DNA from: Vibrio ostreae
GTDB taxonomy: Bacteria; Pseudomonadota; Gammaproteobacteria; Enterobacterales; Vibrionaceae
Assembly: GCF_019226825.1 (NCBI RefSeq)
Contig: NZ_CP076643.1
Location: forward strand, 3,224,001-3,288,000
Direction of reading: 5' to 3'
Length of the DNA: 64,000 nt
In this document: one piece after another, positions 18,527 to 29,351 of the stretch
Layout: each line of letters opens with the position of its first letter
How positions within the stretch are numbered: position 1 is the first letter of the stretch
Position numbers and translations under genes: made by a program
The notes under the pieces: generated by a model
The model's database searches: none
The model's input: the letters and a program-made list of their open reading frames with translations, nothing else
What the model was told of the DNA's origin: nothing

Positions 18527-20800
18527 ATGTCGAACGAAATTACTTACGATGGCGTTGAGCAGCTGCCGCTGCGCAAATTTACTGAAGACGCATATCTGAA
18601 CTACTCCATGTATGTAATCATGGACCGGGCGTTGCCGTACATCGGTGACGGCCTCAAGCCGGTGCAGCGCCGTATTATTTATGCGATGTCTGAGCTAGGC
18701 TTATCCGCTGCGGCGAAATACAAGAAATCGGCGCGTACCGTCGGTGACGTGCTGGGTAAATATCACCCGCACGGTGACTCAGCCTGTTATGAAGCCATGG
18801 TACTGATGGCGCAGCCGTTCTCTTACCGTTACCCGCTGGTTGACGGTCAGGGCAACTGGGGTGCGCCGGATGATCCCAAGTCGTTCGCGGCGATGCGTTA
18901 TACCGAAGCGAAGTTATCAAAGTTTGCCGAAGTTCTGCTCAGTGAACTGGGGCAGGGCACGGTCGAGTGGCAGCCGAACTTTGACGGCACCATGAAAGAA
19001 CCGAAAATGCTGCCGGCGCGCCTGCCGCATATTCTGCTCAATGGCGTGACTGGTATCGCGGTCGGTATGGCAACCGATATCCCGCCGCACAACGTACGTG
19101 AGGTGGCGGATGCCACCATTCATCTGATTGATAATCCGAAAGCCTCGCTGCCGGATCTGATGCAGTATGTCAAAGGGCCGGATTATCCGACCGAAGCGGA
19201 GATCATCTCGCCGCTGGCGGATCTGGAAAAAGTGTACCGCACTGGTCGTGGCAGTATCAAAATGCGTGCGGTGTGGCACAAAGAGAGCTCGGATATTGTG
19301 ATTACCGCGCTGCCGCACCAGGTTTCCGGCGCTAAGCTGCTTGAGCAGATTGCCAACCAGATGCGCGCTAAGAAACTGCCGATGGTGGAAGATCTGCGTG
19401 ACGAGTCGGATCATGAAAACCCGACCCGGATCGTGATCGTGCCGCGCTCTAACCGGGTCGACTGCGATACGCTGATGAACCACCTGTTTGCGTCGACCGA
19501 TCTGGAAAGAAGCTACCGGGTTAACCTGAACATGATTGGCCTCGACAGCCGTCCACAGGTCAAGGGGCTGGTGACGATTCTGAATGAATGGATTCAGTTT
19601 CGTCGCGAAACGGTGCGTGCCCGTCTGCAACACCGTCTTGATAAAGTACTGGCCCGTCTGCACATCCTGGAAGGTTTGCTGGTGGCTTACCTCAATCTGG
19701 ATGAAGTGATTGAAATCATTCGCAATGAGGATGATCCGAAAGCCGTGCTAATGGCGCGTTTTGGCATTACCGAGATTCAGGCTGATGCGATTCTTGATAC
19801 CAAACTGCGTCATCTGGCCAAGCTGGAAGAGATGAAAATCCGCGGCGAACAGGATGAGCTGGAAAAAGAGCGTAACAAGCTCGAAGAGCTGCTCGGTTCC
19901 GAGCGTCGTCTCAACACTTTGCTCAAGAAAGAACTCAAAGCCGATGCGGAGAAATACGGTGATGACCGTCGCTCGCCGCTGGTGGAACGTGAAGAAGCCA
20001 AAGCGCTGACTGAACGTGACCTGATGCCAAGTGAAGCCATCACGGTCATCTTGTCAGAAAAAGGCTGGATTCGCCACGCCAAAGGGCATGATGTTGCTGG
20101 CGAAAGCCTCAACTATAAAGCGGGCGACAACTACCTGGCGCAAGCCAGTGGTAAGAGTAACCAGCCGGCGGTCTTCCTTGGCAGTGACGGGCGCAGCTAT
20201 TCGCTTGAGTCGCATACCTTGCCATCAGCACGCGGCCAGGGCGAACCGATCACCGGCCGCCTGAATGTGGCACCGGGCACCACGATCCGACAGGTGATCA
20301 TGAGTGAAGAAGATCAGCTGTGGCTGGTCGGTTCCGATGCCGGTTACGGTTTCGTGTGTAAAGGGACCGATCTGTTGTCAAAGAACCGCAGTGGTAAAGC
20401 ACTGGTTAATCTGCCGGAGAACTCGGAGATCATGGCACCGCAGGTGGTCAACGATCTCGATAATGATGAGATCCTAGCGATCACCAATCAGGGCCGGATG
20501 TTGCTGTTCCCGATTAGAGATCTGCCGCAACTGAGCAAAGGTAAGGGCAACAAGATCATCAATATTCCGGCCGCGAAAGCTAAGGCTCGGGAAGAGGTGG
20601 TCTCACATCTGATGGCCTTGCCGAAAGATGTCACTATTACCCTGTATGCCGGTAAGCGTAAGCTGGGACTCAAGCCTGCTGATCTGGAAAATTACCGCGG
20701 TGAACGTGGTCGTCGTGGTGGTCTGTTGCCACGCGGTTTGCAGCGCGTGACCCGGATCGACCTGGACTCCGGCACGGCAGACAGCTCGGAAGAAGAGTAA
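18527..20800 (+). CDS. parC: DNA topoisomerase IV subunit A (ParC)
   Basis: The 757-residue subunit breaks and rejoins DNA through the tyrosine in AAMRYTE (Y125). The quinolone-determining segment reads [11 protein letters not shown] with Ser85 and Glu89, equivalent to E. coli S80 and E84. Both are the susceptible type. The coiled coil and C-gate are at about 370-480 ([18 protein letters not shown]). The C-terminal beta-propeller region follows, with [16 protein letters not shown] and [18 protein letters not shown] 18527 lies two bases after the parE stop. The gene is full length and intact. Confidence 0.97.
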   Translation: MSNEITYDGVEQLPLRKFTEDAYLNYSMYVIMDRALPYIGDGLKPVQRRIIYAMSELGLSAAAKYKKSARTVGDVLGKYHPHGDSACYEAMVLMAQPFSYRYPLVDGQGNWGAPDDPKSFAAMRYTEAKLSKFAEVLLSELGQGTVEWQPNFDGTMKEPKMLPARLPHILLNGVTGIAVGMATDIPPHNVREVADATIHLIDNPKASLPDLMQYVKGPDYPTEAEIISPLADLEKVYRTGRGSIKMRAVWHKESSDIVITALPHQVSGAKLLEQIANQMRAKKLPMVEDLRDESDHENPTRIVIVPRSNRVDCDTLMNHLFASTDLERSYRVNLNMIGLDSRPQVKGLVTILNEWIQFRRETVRARLQHRLDKVLARLHILEGLLVAYLNLDEVIEIIRNEDDPKAVLMARFGITEIQADAILDTKLRHLAKLEEMKIRGEQDELEKERNKLEELLGSERRLNTLLKKELKADAEKYGDDRRSPLVEREEAKALTERDLMPSEAITVILSEKGWIRHAKGHDVAGESLNYKAGDNYLAQASGKSNQPAVFLGSDGRSYSLESHTLPSARGQGEPITGRLNVAPGTTIRQVIMSEEDQLWLVGSDAGYGFVCKGTDLLSKNRSGKALVNLPENSEIMAPQVVNDLDNDEILAITNQGRMLLFPIRDLPQLSKGKGNKIINIPAAKAKAREEVVSHLMALPKDVTITLYAGKRKLGLKPADLENYRGERGRRGGLLPRGLQRVTRIDLDSGTADSSEEE

Positions 20801-20806
20801 TCTTAA

Positions 20807-20901
20807 CCCGGCCGTTCGTTCAGCCCTTGTGGCTGAAGGCCGGGTGAGTTTGACAAAGAGTTGCTGATAAAAAACAAGCCCCGCATCGCGGGGCTTGTTT
20901 T
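20807..20901. terminator. Terminator between convergent parC and yacG
   Basis: A perfect 14-base stem (AAAACAAGCCCCGC and its complement, ATC loop, 20871-20901) has A and T flanks, so it should act in both directions. A second, bulged hairpin, CCCGGCC ... GGCCGGG, with inner TTCAGCC / GGCTGAA, precedes it at 20807-20844, directly after the parC stop. Confidence 0.92.
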
Positions 20902-20927
20902 TATACTGTATTAACCATGGCTCTGGT

Positions 20928-21125
20928 TTAGTACTGGTCTTCGGACCAGCCGTCACTGTCGGACATGTCCGGTGCGCCGGGAATGGATTTTTCCTCATCT
21001 GCCCATTCACCAAAATCAATCATCTGGCATTTCTTGCTGCAGAACGGACGGTGCGGGCTTTGCTCTCCCCACTCAACACTTTCGCCACATTGCGGGCACT
21101 TTACCACGGTGGGTTTCTTTGACAT
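20928..21125 (-). CDS. yacG: DNA gyrase inhibitor YacG (zinc protein)
   Basis: The 65-residue protein has four zinc ligands: CPQC (residues 10-13) and CSKKC (about 29-33). These are followed by the gyrase-contacting [13 protein letters not shown] segment. In E. coli YacG binds GyrB and blocks DNA binding. The acidic tail [13 protein letters not shown] is typical. It is the last gene of the pilD-coaE-zapD-yacG group; only 36 bases separate it from zapD. It faces parC, another type II topoisomerase gene, but this adjacency is probably coincidental. Confidence 0.95.
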   Translation of the reverse strand: MSKKPTVVKCPQCGESVEWGEQSPHRPFCSKKCQMIDFGEWADEEKSIPGAPDMSDSDGWSEDQY

Positions 21126-21161
21126 CTTGTATCCTGTTTACTGCTTGGGTCGCAGGGCAGA

Positions 21162-21902
21162 TTAACTGCACACCGCGAGATCAAATTCGATATTCTGGGT
21201 ACTGGCCTGTCCGGAGCTGAATTCAATAAACTTGATCGCAAAGCGATTTTTATGTCCCGAAATCATCGGGTACACGCCGTATTCAAGCGGAATAGACAGA
21301 CGCAGAATATTGGCTTCTTCCGCATCACTTTGGTAGAAACCGGCTTTGGCTTCACGATTGCGGAAGCTACCGGTTTCGCGGGTCAGTTTTAACCACAGTT
21401 TCAGCGCATCGGCCAGGGGTTGTAACGGTTTGATCCATTGTCTGGCATCCTGGATTTTCTGCTCGAGTGGCAGATGCAGCCAATAATGCAGCGCCGGAAG
21501 ATCAAAACAGCATGAGCCGCCAGGCAGGTTAAAACGCTGACGAATCGCACTCAGGAAGCGGTCTTCCTTAAGTGACTGGCCGAAACGTTCTGCGCCCATC
21601 AGGCTGCGATGCGCATGGTCGACTTCACTGAGCAGACTCTGCAGCATCTCCTGATCGACCCCTTCGACATTAAGCCAGTTGCGGTAGACCTGACGCTGTT
21701 TTTCAACGTCTTTGGCCAGTTCACTTTTGAGCTGAATCTGCTCAAAAATTTCCAGCAGATCAAACAAAGAGCGGAAGAATAGCTGATGTTGAATATCGTC
21801 ACCGAATTGCGACGCCTGCTCCATCTGACTCAGCAGGGCCTCGACACGCAGATAAATGCGCGTTTTTTCGTTGAGTGGATGTTCAAACTTATGTGTGGTC
21901 AT
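21162..21902 (-). CDS. zapD: Cell division protein ZapD
   Basis: The 246-residue protein cross-links FtsZ filaments at the Z ring. It starts [21 protein letters not shown], the conserved ZapD N-terminus. The helical half (to about 120) is followed by a beta-rich half with [20 protein letters not shown]. The upstream TTG at 21905 is also in frame, but ATG 21902 has AAGG at a good distance. It lies between coaE and yacG, the standard gammaproteobacterial arrangement. Confidence 0.94.
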   Translation of the reverse strand: MTTHKFEHPLNEKTRIYLRVEALLSQMEQASQFGDDIQHQLFFRSLFDLLEIFEQIQLKSELAKDVEKQRQVYRNWLNVEGVDQEMLQSLLSEVDHAHRSLMGAERFGQSLKEDRFLSAIRQRFNLPGGSCCFDLPALHYWLHLPLEQKIQDARQWIKPLQPLADALKLWLKLTRETGSFRNREAKAGFYQSDAEEANILRLSIPLEYGVYPMISGHKNRFAIKFIEFSSGQASTQNIEFDLAVCS

Positions 21903-21933
21903 CAAACTAGCCTTGGATTATTTGGACTTATTC

Positions 21934-22542
21934 TCACAGATTTGTACGGCTTATGGCTAGATACTTTTGGTGCAATTCTGTGATTTGAGGCAAAAGTTTC
22001 TGGTTTTTTGCGTCATTTTTAATCACATCATCGGCGCAGGCTAAACGTTGTTCACGGCTGGCCTGTGACGCCAGGATAGCGCGCACCTGCTGCTCGGAAA
22101 CCTCGTCGCGTGCCATGGTGCGCTGGATTTGTGTCGCTTGGTCGACATCCACCACCAATATTCGGTCTGCCATAGACTGTAGCTGGTTTTCCACTAACAG
22201 TGGAACCACAAGTAAGGCATAAGGAGAGTGCACTTGTCGTAAATCCTGTGTCATTTTTTCACGGATCAGCGGGTGGAGCAGGTTATTTAGCCACATCTTC
22301 TCATTTTCGTTACTGAAAATGCGCTCGCGCAGGGCGGCACGGTTGAGGGTTGCGTCCGGATTTAGCACTGCCGCGCCGAAATGATCGCGAATCGCAGCCA
22401 GGCCGGGGGTGCCTTTTTCCACCACCTGACGCGCCACGATATCGGCATCAACGATATCAATACCAAACTGCTCGGCAAACAGATTGGCAACGGTGCTTTT
22501 TCCACTGGCGATACCACCAGTTAAACCGATGACTAACGGCAT
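21934..22542 (-). CDS. coaE: Dephospho-CoA kinase
   Basis: The 202-residue P-loop kinase phosphorylates dephospho-CoA at the ribose 3'-hydroxyl in the last step of CoA synthesis. The Walker A is [12 protein letters not shown] (about 7-18). The [17 protein letters not shown] segment (about 33-49) and the lid region ([20 protein letters not shown]) are typical. The frame is open to 22605, but ATG 22542, with AGGA nine bases upstream, yields the family length. It starts two bases after the pilD stop, so pilD and coaE are coupled. Confidence 0.95.
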   Translation of the reverse strand: MPLVIGLTGGIASGKSTVANLFAEQFGIDIVDADIVARQVVEKGTPGLAAIRDHFGAAVLNPDATLNRAALRERIFSNENEKMWLNNLLHPLIREKMTQDLRQVHSPYALLVVPLLVENQLQSMADRILVVDVDQATQIQRTMARDEVSEQQVRAILASQASREQRLACADDVIKNDAKNQKLLPQITELHQKYLAISRTNL

Positions 22543-22544
22543 AG

Positions 22545-23414
22545 TTACCATCCTAATACTGAGTGTAAATACCAAGCGATAATCGACTGACCATAGATCA
22601 TGCATAACCAGCCGGAGAGGGCCAGATAAGGGCCAAACGGAAATGCCTTATCGATACCGCGTTTTTGCAGGCGCAGTTGAATCAGGCCAAAAATCAGGCC
22701 GATGACGGATGAGAGCAGAATGATGACCGGCAGCTGTTGCCAGCCGAGCCAGGCACCGAGCGCCGCCAGCAGCTTAAAATCGCCGTAGCCCATGCCTTCT
22801 TTACCGGTCAATAGTTTAAACAGCCAGTACACCGACCACAGACACAGATAGCCGGCGATGGCGCCGATTACCGCACTTTGCAAGCTGACAGGGCTAACGC
22901 CAAACAGCGCCAGGCTAATCCCGGCCCACATCAGTGGCAGGGTCAGCTGATCCGGCAGCAGCATGGTATCGGAATCGATAAAGGTGGCAGCAATCAGGAC
23001 GTAGGTAAAGCCAAGCAGAGCTATGCTATAGACGCTGAAACCAAGCTGCAGGGCTATAAAGCCACTGCTCAGGGCGGTGAGCAGCTCAATCAGCGGATAA
23101 CGGGCACTGATCGACTGGCGACAGTGAGCACATTTGCCGCGCAGCAACAGCCAGCTCAGCAGCGGGACATTATCACGGATCCGAATCGGGGTCTGGCAAT
23201 GCGGGCAGGTCGAGCGCGGAGTACTGAGCGTCAGGGTTCCCTGTGGGGGATCAATCCCATATTCCGGAAAAGACTCTGCGCACTCCTGGCGCCATTCACG
23301 TTCCATGATTTGCGGCAGTCGATAGATCACGACATTGAGAAAGCTGCCGATGATCAGCCCCAACAGTGTGGCCAGGGCCGGAAACAGCCAGGGGTAATAG
23401 TTAAAAATATCCAT
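22545..23414 (-). CDS. pilD: Prepilin peptidase / N-methyltransferase PilD
   Basis: The 289-residue inner-membrane enzyme cleaves and methylates type IV prepilins and type II secretion pseudopilins. The cytoplasmic zinc loop has CPHC (about 71-74) and CAHC (about 95-98). The catalytic aspartates are in [14 protein letters not shown] (about 147-160) and [16 protein letters not shown] (about 208-223, the GxGD site). About eight membrane helices make up the rest. In vibrios one such enzyme serves both pili and the Eps secretion system, so it links the pil genes here to gspAB. pilC lies 50 bases upstream. Confidence 0.96.
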   Translation of the reverse strand: MDIFNYYPWLFPALATLLGLIIGSFLNVVIYRLPQIMEREWRQECAESFPEYGIDPPQGTLTLSTPRSTCPHCQTPIRIRDNVPLLSWLLLRGKCAHCRQSISARYPLIELLTALSSGFIALQLGFSVYSIALLGFTYVLIAATFIDSDTMLLPDQLTLPLMWAGISLALFGVSPVSLQSAVIGAIAGYLCLWSVYWLFKLLTGKEGMGYGDFKLLAALGAWLGWQQLPVIILLSSVIGLIFGLIQLRLQKRGIDKAFPFGPYLALSGWLCMIYGQSIIAWYLHSVLGW

Positions 23415-23464
23415 TGGGGATGCGGTAAGCCTTTGTGACGGTGAGTCAATAATGTAGAACCATA

Positions 23465-24682
23465 CTACCCTAATACACTCATCAAGTTAAAGATTGGCAG
23501 ATACATTGCGACCACCAGGCTGCCAATCACCCCACCGAGCAGTAAAATAAGCAGCGGTTCGAGGATTTTCCCCAGATTATCAACGCTGTTGTCGACCTCA
23601 TTTTCATAACTCAATGCAATTCTGGCCAGCATCTCATCCAGAGTGCCGGACTCTTCACCTATCATCACCAGTTGTAGCATCAGCGCAGGAAAAATGCGGC
23701 AGTGACGCATCGCCAGATGCAAGGCCATCCCCGAGGCCGTATCACGTGCGATCTGGTCAAGAGCATGGGACAGGTGGGCATTCCCACAGGTTTTAGCTGC
23801 AGAGTGCAGGCTGGTCAGTAGCGGTAGCCCCGAACTGAGGCTGGTCGACAGAGTACGGCTGAAACGGGCCAGAGCGGCTTTATACAGCAGTGGCCCGAGC
23901 ACCGGCAGACGAGTACTATGGCGGCTGAGCCAGAGCCGCAGCCCGGGGTAAGCCTGGCGCGCTTTACAGACGCCGGCAGCGCCCAGTGCCGCGGCGGTGA
24001 CCATCCAGGGCCCCAATGTCTGCAGTGAGTGAGAGGCCGCGACGACCTGGCGGGTAAACCAGGGCAACTCGCTGCCCAAATTGGCGAACAGGCGTTCAAA
24101 CTCCGGAATCACTAAGGTCAGCATCAGATAAGTGACCGCGAAGGCGACGTTGATCACTATGGTTGGGTAGAGCAGCGCCTTGATAACCTTGGCGCGCAGT
24201 TGTTCGCTGGTTTCACGATATTGCGCCAGGCGTTCCAGAATTTGTGCCAGGTTTCCGGATAATTCGCCGCTGCGCAGCAGATCGATATACAGGCGATCAA
24301 AGTTGTGACCGCTGGCCTGCATCGCAGCTGAGAGCGGCATGCCGCTCTCCAGACTGCGTAGCATAGAGCGCAGCAAGGCTGATACCGCTGCTTTGTTATG
24401 GTTGGTCGCAATCAGCTGCAGCGCCGGTAAGAGCGCCACGCCACTGGCGAGCATAGTGGCCAACTGGCGGGTTAATAACGTGATATCACGTGAGTTCAGA
24501 CGTTGGCGATAGCGGCTGAGCAGTGAAACGGGACGCGGGGTAATCGAGCGAATTCGGATCGACTGACGTTGCAAGCTGTCACGGACTTCGTGTTCGCTTA
24601 GAGCCAGCATGCTGCCGCGCCGTATCCGGCCCTGATTGTCTCTGCCGTGCCAACGATAGTGTTGTAATCTGCTGTTCGACAT
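23465..24682 (-). CDS. pilC: Type IV pilus inner membrane platform protein PilC
   Basis: The 405-residue protein contains two copies of the type II secretion F domain. The N-terminal basic region reads [18 protein letters not shown]. Domain 1 has [20 protein letters not shown] and [13 protein letters not shown]; domain 2 has [20 protein letters not shown] and [17 protein letters not shown]. There are three membrane helices, the last near the C-terminus ([20 protein letters not shown]). It anchors the PilB motor to the pilus. The frame is open to 24763 inside pilB, but ATG 24682, 11 bases after the pilB stop, matches the family start. Confidence 0.95.
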   Translation of the reverse strand: MSNSRLQHYRWHGRDNQGRIRRGSMLALSEHEVRDSLQRQSIRIRSITPRPVSLLSRYRQRLNSRDITLLTRQLATMLASGVALLPALQLIATNHNKAAVSALLRSMLRSLESGMPLSAAMQASGHNFDRLYIDLLRSGELSGNLAQILERLAQYRETSEQLRAKVIKALLYPTIVINVAFAVTYLMLTLVIPEFERLFANLGSELPWFTRQVVAASHSLQTLGPWMVTAAALGAAGVCKARQAYPGLRLWLSRHSTRLPVLGPLLYKAALARFSRTLSTSLSSGLPLLTSLHSAAKTCGNAHLSHALDQIARDTASGMALHLAMRHCRIFPALMLQLVMIGEESGTLDEMLARIALSYENEVDNSVDNLGKILEPLLILLLGGVIGSLVVAMYLPIFNLMSVLG

Positions 24683-24692
24683 CGGCTGCCGC

Positions 24693-26501
24693 TCACCAGG
24701 TCGCCAGACCCAGTACCCGCTGCAGCTCCGCCAGGCTGGTCTGCCCAGCGAGCAGTTTTTCACAGCCGGCTTGCTGCAAAGTCTGCATGCCCTGCTGACA
24801 AGCCAGCGACTCCAGCTGCTTCACAGGTGCGCGCTGTAGCAGTGCATCGGCAATGACAGGTTCAACATTCAGCATTTCATAGATACCGGTGCGTCCGGCG
24901 TAGCCACGATTACAGTGGGGACAGCCGTCCGGGTTGGCGGCAAAGATCACCGTGTCTGTTACCGACTTGCGCTGCTCAGTTGTCTGTTGCTGCTGCTCTT
25001 GTGCTGAATGAGCCGGCGCGCTTGCGGCAGGAGAGTGGGTTAGAGGACGGCTTTCTATATGAAGGCTTTCTATATGAAGTAAGTCGGCCTGCGCCCGGGT
25101 CAGTTGGGTGGCGATTTTACACTGCGGGCATAAGCGGCGTACCAGACGCTGAGCCACGATAAGATTCAGCGACGATGCCAGATTAAAAGGTTCAATGCCC
25201 ATATTCAGTAAACGAATCAAAGTCTCTGCGGCTGAATTGGTATGCAGAGTGGATAGGACCAGATGCCCGGTCTGAGCGGCTTTGAGTGCAACGTCTGCGG
25301 TCTCGCGATCGCGGATCTCACCCACCATGAGTACATCCGGATCCTGACGCAGAAATGTACGCAGGGCCTGGGCAAAGCCAAATCCGATCGCCGGCTGGAC
25401 TTGGACCTGGTTAATCCCGTTGAGGTTGATCTCGACCGGATCTTCTGCGGTAGCAATATTGAGGTGTTCACGATTGAGCTGCTGCAGCCCGCAGTATAAC
25501 GAAATGGTCTTACCGCTGCCGGTTGGTCCGGTGATCAGGATCATGCCCTGTGGTTTGTGTAGAGCCTGCAGGTAGCACTGTTTTTGCTGCTTGCTGTAAC
25601 CAAGCTGGTCCAGTTCAAGCGGCAGAGCCTGATTATCGAGCAGGCGCAGGACGATCTTTTCGCCCCATAAGGTCGGCAGAGTGGATACACGCAGGTCAAT
25701 GGCGCTGTCATTATTGAGGCGCAGTTTGATCCGACCATCTTGCGGCAGACGGCGCTGGGCGATATCCAGCCGGGCAAGAATTTTCAGACGCGCTGCCAGG
25801 CGGCGACTGAGGTGCGGAGCCGGTTGCTGGGTCTGAATCAAGATGCCGTCACAGCGAATGCGGATGCGATAACTCGACTCGTAAGGTTCAAAATGGATAT
25901 CCGAGGCCCGTTTGCGTACCGCATCGAGTAACACCTGATGAATGAATCGGCTGACCGGTGCTTCGTCCTGGCTGACATCCAACTGATAATTGGCTTCATC
26001 TTCGGCAACCTGTACCGCATCGGCGAGCTGTTCCTGGCTGATCTCTTCGCGGCGCTCGGCATGATAGCTGGGGAGTGTCTCGCCATACAGACGTCGTATC
26101 GCTGCTTGCAGGCTGGGCTGATCAGTCAGCACCGGTTTAACCATCAGACCGGTGGCAAAACAGAACTCTTCTTCCGCTTGGGGCCAGCCGGGATCCGATA
26201 CGGCCAGGGTTAACTCCCGACTGTCACGCTGCAGGGGCAGCGCCTGATAACGAATGATCAGCTCGCTCAGGCCCAGTTGCTGACACAAAGCCGGGTAGTC
26301 AAAGTCGTCGAGTTCAATCAGCGGCAGGCTGAACAGACGACTCAGTTGCTGGCTGAGCTCGGCCGGGGTCAGCACGCCTTGTTCAAGGATCGCTTGTGGC
26401 GCACTGATATGGCGGCTCAGCGTCTGGCGCTGCAGCGCTGTCTCCTGCTCGCCATCAAGGACGCCGGCCTGACGCAACTGGCGGAGTAATTGGGTGCTCA
26501 T
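24693..26501 (-). CDS. pilB: Type IV pilus assembly ATPase PilB, with an enlarged zinc loop
   Basis: The 602-residue GspE/PilB family hexameric motor powers pilus extension. The N-terminal MshEN-type domain covers about 1-150. Walker A is GPTGSGKT (about 326-333), and RQDPDVLMVGEIRDRETAD (about 380-400) holds Walker B. A four-cysteine zinc site is formed by CPQC (about 458) and CPHC (about 526). The loop between these pairs is 65 residues, longer than I remember for other PilB proteins (about 30). It is low in complexity (SPAASAPAHSAQEQQQQ) and includes a duplicated LHIES. The frame stays intact. The start overlaps the pilA stop by one base. Confidence 0.95.
   Translation of the reverse strand: MSTQLLRQLRQAGVLDGEQETALQRQTLSRHISAPQAILEQGVLTPAELSQQLSRLFSLPLIELDDFDYPALCQQLGLSELIIRYQALPLQRDSRELTLAVSDPGWPQAEEEFCFATGLMVKPVLTDQPSLQAAIRRLYGETLPSYHAERREEISQEQLADAVQVAEDEANYQLDVSQDEAPVSRFIHQVLLDAVRKRASDIHFEPYESSYRIRIRCDGILIQTQQPAPHLSRRLAARLKILARLDIAQRRLPQDGRIKLRLNNDSAIDLRVSTLPTLWGEKIVLRLLDNQALPLELDQLGYSKQQKQCYLQALHKPQGMILITGPTGSGKTISLYCGLQQLNREHLNIATAEDPVEINLNGINQVQVQPAIGFGFAQALRTFLRQDPDVLMVGEIRDRETADVALKAAQTGHLVLSTLHTNSAAETLIRLLNMGIEPFNLASSLNLIVAQRLVRRLCPQCKIATQLTRAQADLLHIESLHIESRPLTHSPAASAPAHSAQEQQQQTTEQRKSVTDTVIFAANPDGCPHCNRGYAGRTGIYEMLNVEPVIADALLQRAPVKQLESLACQQGMQTLQQAGCEKLLAGQTSLAELQRVLGLATW
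25049..25078. repeat. Exact 15-base tandem duplication inside pilB
   Basis: Two consecutive exact copies of GGCTTTCTATATGAA encode LHIESLHIES on the minus strand (residues about 475-484). The length is a multiple of three, so the frame is kept. It lies in the enlarged loop between the zinc cysteine pairs. Confidence 0.95.
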
Positions 26502-26911
26502 TATTGGTTGTCCGCACAGCTTTGCGGAGTCTCAAAATTCAGGTCTGAGGCCAGGTTGACGGTGCATCGCCAGCCACTATCCTGGCGGGTATACAAGATA
26601 GAAGAGCCGTTGAGTGAACCTTGCTCAAAGGTAAACTGCAGGGTATTGGTTTGTGGTGCAGTCACTTTTCCGAGCGGGGAGTTGTCCTGGTATTGAGTGA
26701 AGTCGGCCAGCGAGCCATTTTCCTGCCAGTAAAGCTCGGCCGGAGTGAGCAGAGATTTAAGGGTCGCCAGACCGGTGGCCAGTTCACTTTTGGCGACATA
26801 ATTCTGATAGGCCGGAACACCGATGGCAGAAAGGACGCCGATAATAGCCACCACGATCATCAGTTCGATCAGGGTAAAGCCGGAAGGTTTAACGCTCAAT
26901 TTACGCTGCAT
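26501..26911 (-). CDS. pilA: Type IV pilin PilA
   Basis: The 136-residue major pilin is of type IVa. A short basic leader, MQRKLSVKPSG, is followed by the cleavage and methylation site before FTLIELMIVVAIIGVLSAIG, with the key Glu5. This is the substrate of PilD encoded three genes downstream. The globular domain ends in a disulphide loop between the Cys of GWRCTV (about 114) and the Cys of QSCADNQ (about 132). In vibrios this pilus mediates DNA uptake and attachment, usually on chitin. The globular part is highly variable between strains. pilB begins within the TAATG of its stop. The upstream gap to nadC holds its promoter. Confidence 0.95.
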   Translation of the reverse strand: MQRKLSVKPSGFTLIELMIVVAIIGVLSAIGVPAYQNYVAKSELATGLATLKSLLTPAELYWQENGSLADFTQYQDNSPLGKVTAPQTNTLQFTFEQGSLNGSSILYTRQDSGWRCTVNLASDLNFETPQSCADNQ

Positions 26912-27015
26912 AACACTCTCTGGGTATGAATGGATGAGCGCTGAGTGTAGATGGGGCGAAGTGGCTAGCCGAGCAGGATAGAGACAGGTTACGAGCCGGA
27001 CGGCAAAGGGACATA

Positions 27016-27054
27016 CCCGCTCAACAAACGGTGTGCATCCGGTTTGCGAGCGGG
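27016..27054 (-). terminator. Stem-loop between nadC and pilA
   Basis: CCCGCTC and GAGCGGG enclose a second pairing, CAAAC / GTTTG. On the minus strand this lies 30 bases past the nadC stop and before the pilA promoter. The T tract is weak, so it may be a terminator of nadC or a protein site upstream of pilA. Confidence 0.5.
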
Positions 27055-27084
27055 GTTAAGTTTTACAACCTGGATTCTTGATGT

Positions 27085-27978
<894 letters not shown>

Positions 27979-28114
27979 TCATTCGGGTGAGTTGAACCGG
28001 GATGGGGATGATACGATGTGTGCGGCTGAAATTCAGCCCTTAATCTCGCATTTTGTCGTGACAGGGTTAAGATAGATGGCAGCAACCCGGCTTTTTCAGA
28101 CAAAAGGTAGAATC

Positions 28115-28663
28115 ATGATTGATGACCAGGGCTGGTACGCCGATGCGCGTCATGTCCCGTCGCCGTTTTTTGATCAGCGTAGTGATGCGCAGGATATTTC
28201 GCTGCTGGTGGTGCATAACATCAGTTTGCCGCCCGGCCAGTTTGGCGGACCTTATATTGAGCAGTTTTTTACCGGCTGCCTCGATCCGCAGGCGCATCCG
28301 TTCTTTGCCGTGATCCATAACATGGGGGTGTCCGCACACTGCCTTATCCGACGTGACGGTGAAGTGGTGCAGTTTGTGCCATTCAGCGCGCGTGCTTGGC
28401 ATGCCGGGCAATCGAGCTTTGCCGGACGGACGCGTTGCAATGATTATTCGATCGGGATTGAACTGGAAGGGTGCGACTATGTGGCATACAGTGAGGCGCA
28501 GTATCAGGCACTGACCCGCTTAACTCAGGTGCTGATGCAGACTTATCCGGCCATCACGCTGCCACGCATTACCGGCCATCAGTATATTGCCCCGGCACGC
28601 AAAACCGATCCGGGGCTGGTGTTTGACTGGCAAAAGTTTCGCCGTCTGCTGAACGGCCAATAA
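28115..28663 (+). CDS. ampD: 1,6-anhydro-N-acetylmuramyl-L-alanine amidase AmpD
   Basis: The 182-residue cytoplasmic zinc amidase recycles peptidoglycan fragments. Its loss in many bacteria induces AmpC beta-lactamase. Zinc ligands are the His of VVHNISLPP (about 33), the His of ITGHQYIAP (about 153) and the Asp of RKTDPGLVFDW (about 163). AWHAGQSSF and DYSIGIELEG complete the fold. ATG 28115 is chosen because AAGG is seven bases upstream; the frame also opens at 28076, which adds 13 unlikely residues. It shares a promoter gap with nadC. Confidence 0.95.
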   Translation: MIDDQGWYADARHVPSPFFDQRSDAQDISLLVVHNISLPPGQFGGPYIEQFFTGCLDPQAHPFFAVIHNMGVSAHCLIRRDGEVVQFVPFSARAWHAGQSSFAGRTRCNDYSIGIELEGCDYVAYSEAQYQALTRLTQVLMQTYPAITLPRITGHQYIAPARKTDPGLVFDWQKFRRLLNGQ

Positions 28664-28692
28664 CCGACGTTAAAGCGGCAGGTGCCCAGTGA

Positions 28693-29214
28693 TTACAGTG
28701 CCTGCTGATACTCAACCAGGATTTGCTCGATCCAGGTTGCGATGCGTTCGTCACTCAGTTCATATTGTGAATCTTCGTCCAGCGCCAGGCCGACAAACTG
28801 ACTGCCGTCTGCCGTGAGTGCTTTTGAGGCGTCAAACTGATAGCTGTCATCATTCGGCCAGTAGCCGATCAGGTTCGCCCCGGTCTTCTTGATCTCGTCG
28901 TGCAGCATGCCCATCGCATCGAGATACCATTCGCCATAGCCTTCTTGATCGCCTAAGCCGAACAAGGCGACGTACTTGCCGGTTAGCGAAACGCCAGCGA
29001 TGTGATCCCATATTTCACTCCAGTCTTCCTGGATTTCGCCGAAATCCCATGTGGAGATGCCCAGTATTAACAAATCATAGTCGCTCATGAAGCTGAGCGG
29101 GGTCTCTTTCACATTGTGAATGTCGAGCAGATCTTCACCCAAAATAGCGCGCATTTTTTCCGCCGCCATTTCGGTGTAACAGGTGGTGGAGCCGTAGAAC
29201 AGACCGATCTTCAT
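28693..29214 (-). CDS. fldB: Flavodoxin FldB
   Basis: The 173-residue FMN protein is a low-potential electron carrier. The phosphate-binding loop is [13 protein letters not shown] (about 6-18). Aromatic flavin contacts fall in [12 protein letters not shown] (about 54-65) and [18 protein letters not shown] (about 85-102). The last part, [23 protein letters not shown], is typical of long-chain flavodoxins. FldB rather than FldA is favoured because it stands divergently beside xerD, as in E. coli, and because of the length. Confidence 0.92.
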   Translation of the reverse strand: MKIGLFYGSTTCYTEMAAEKMRAILGEDLLDIHNVKETPLSFMSDYDLLILGISTWDFGEIQEDWSEIWDHIAGVSLTGKYVALFGLGDQEGYGEWYLDAMGMLHDEIKKTGANLIGYWPNDDSYQFDASKALTADGSQFVGLALDEDSQYELSDERIATWIEQILVEYQQAL

Positions 29215-29351
29215 AATTACACGTTCATTTTTACTCTGGAATGGGGAATTCTAACCATAAAATAACCAAGAGTGCAGCGAATATCCTGCTATCGCCGGAC
29301 ATTTATGGTATTAAGCTTAGGTTTAGACAAAGAAAAAAGATGAGAAGGACA

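Noticed and set aside
18770..18800. Possible quinolone resistance change in ParC
   Set aside because: The segment reads HGDSACYE with Ser85 and Glu89, the susceptible residues.
27035..27062. Competence (CRP-S) site upstream of pilA
   Set aside because: A TGCGA half is present, but the paired TCGCA half at six-base spacing is absent.
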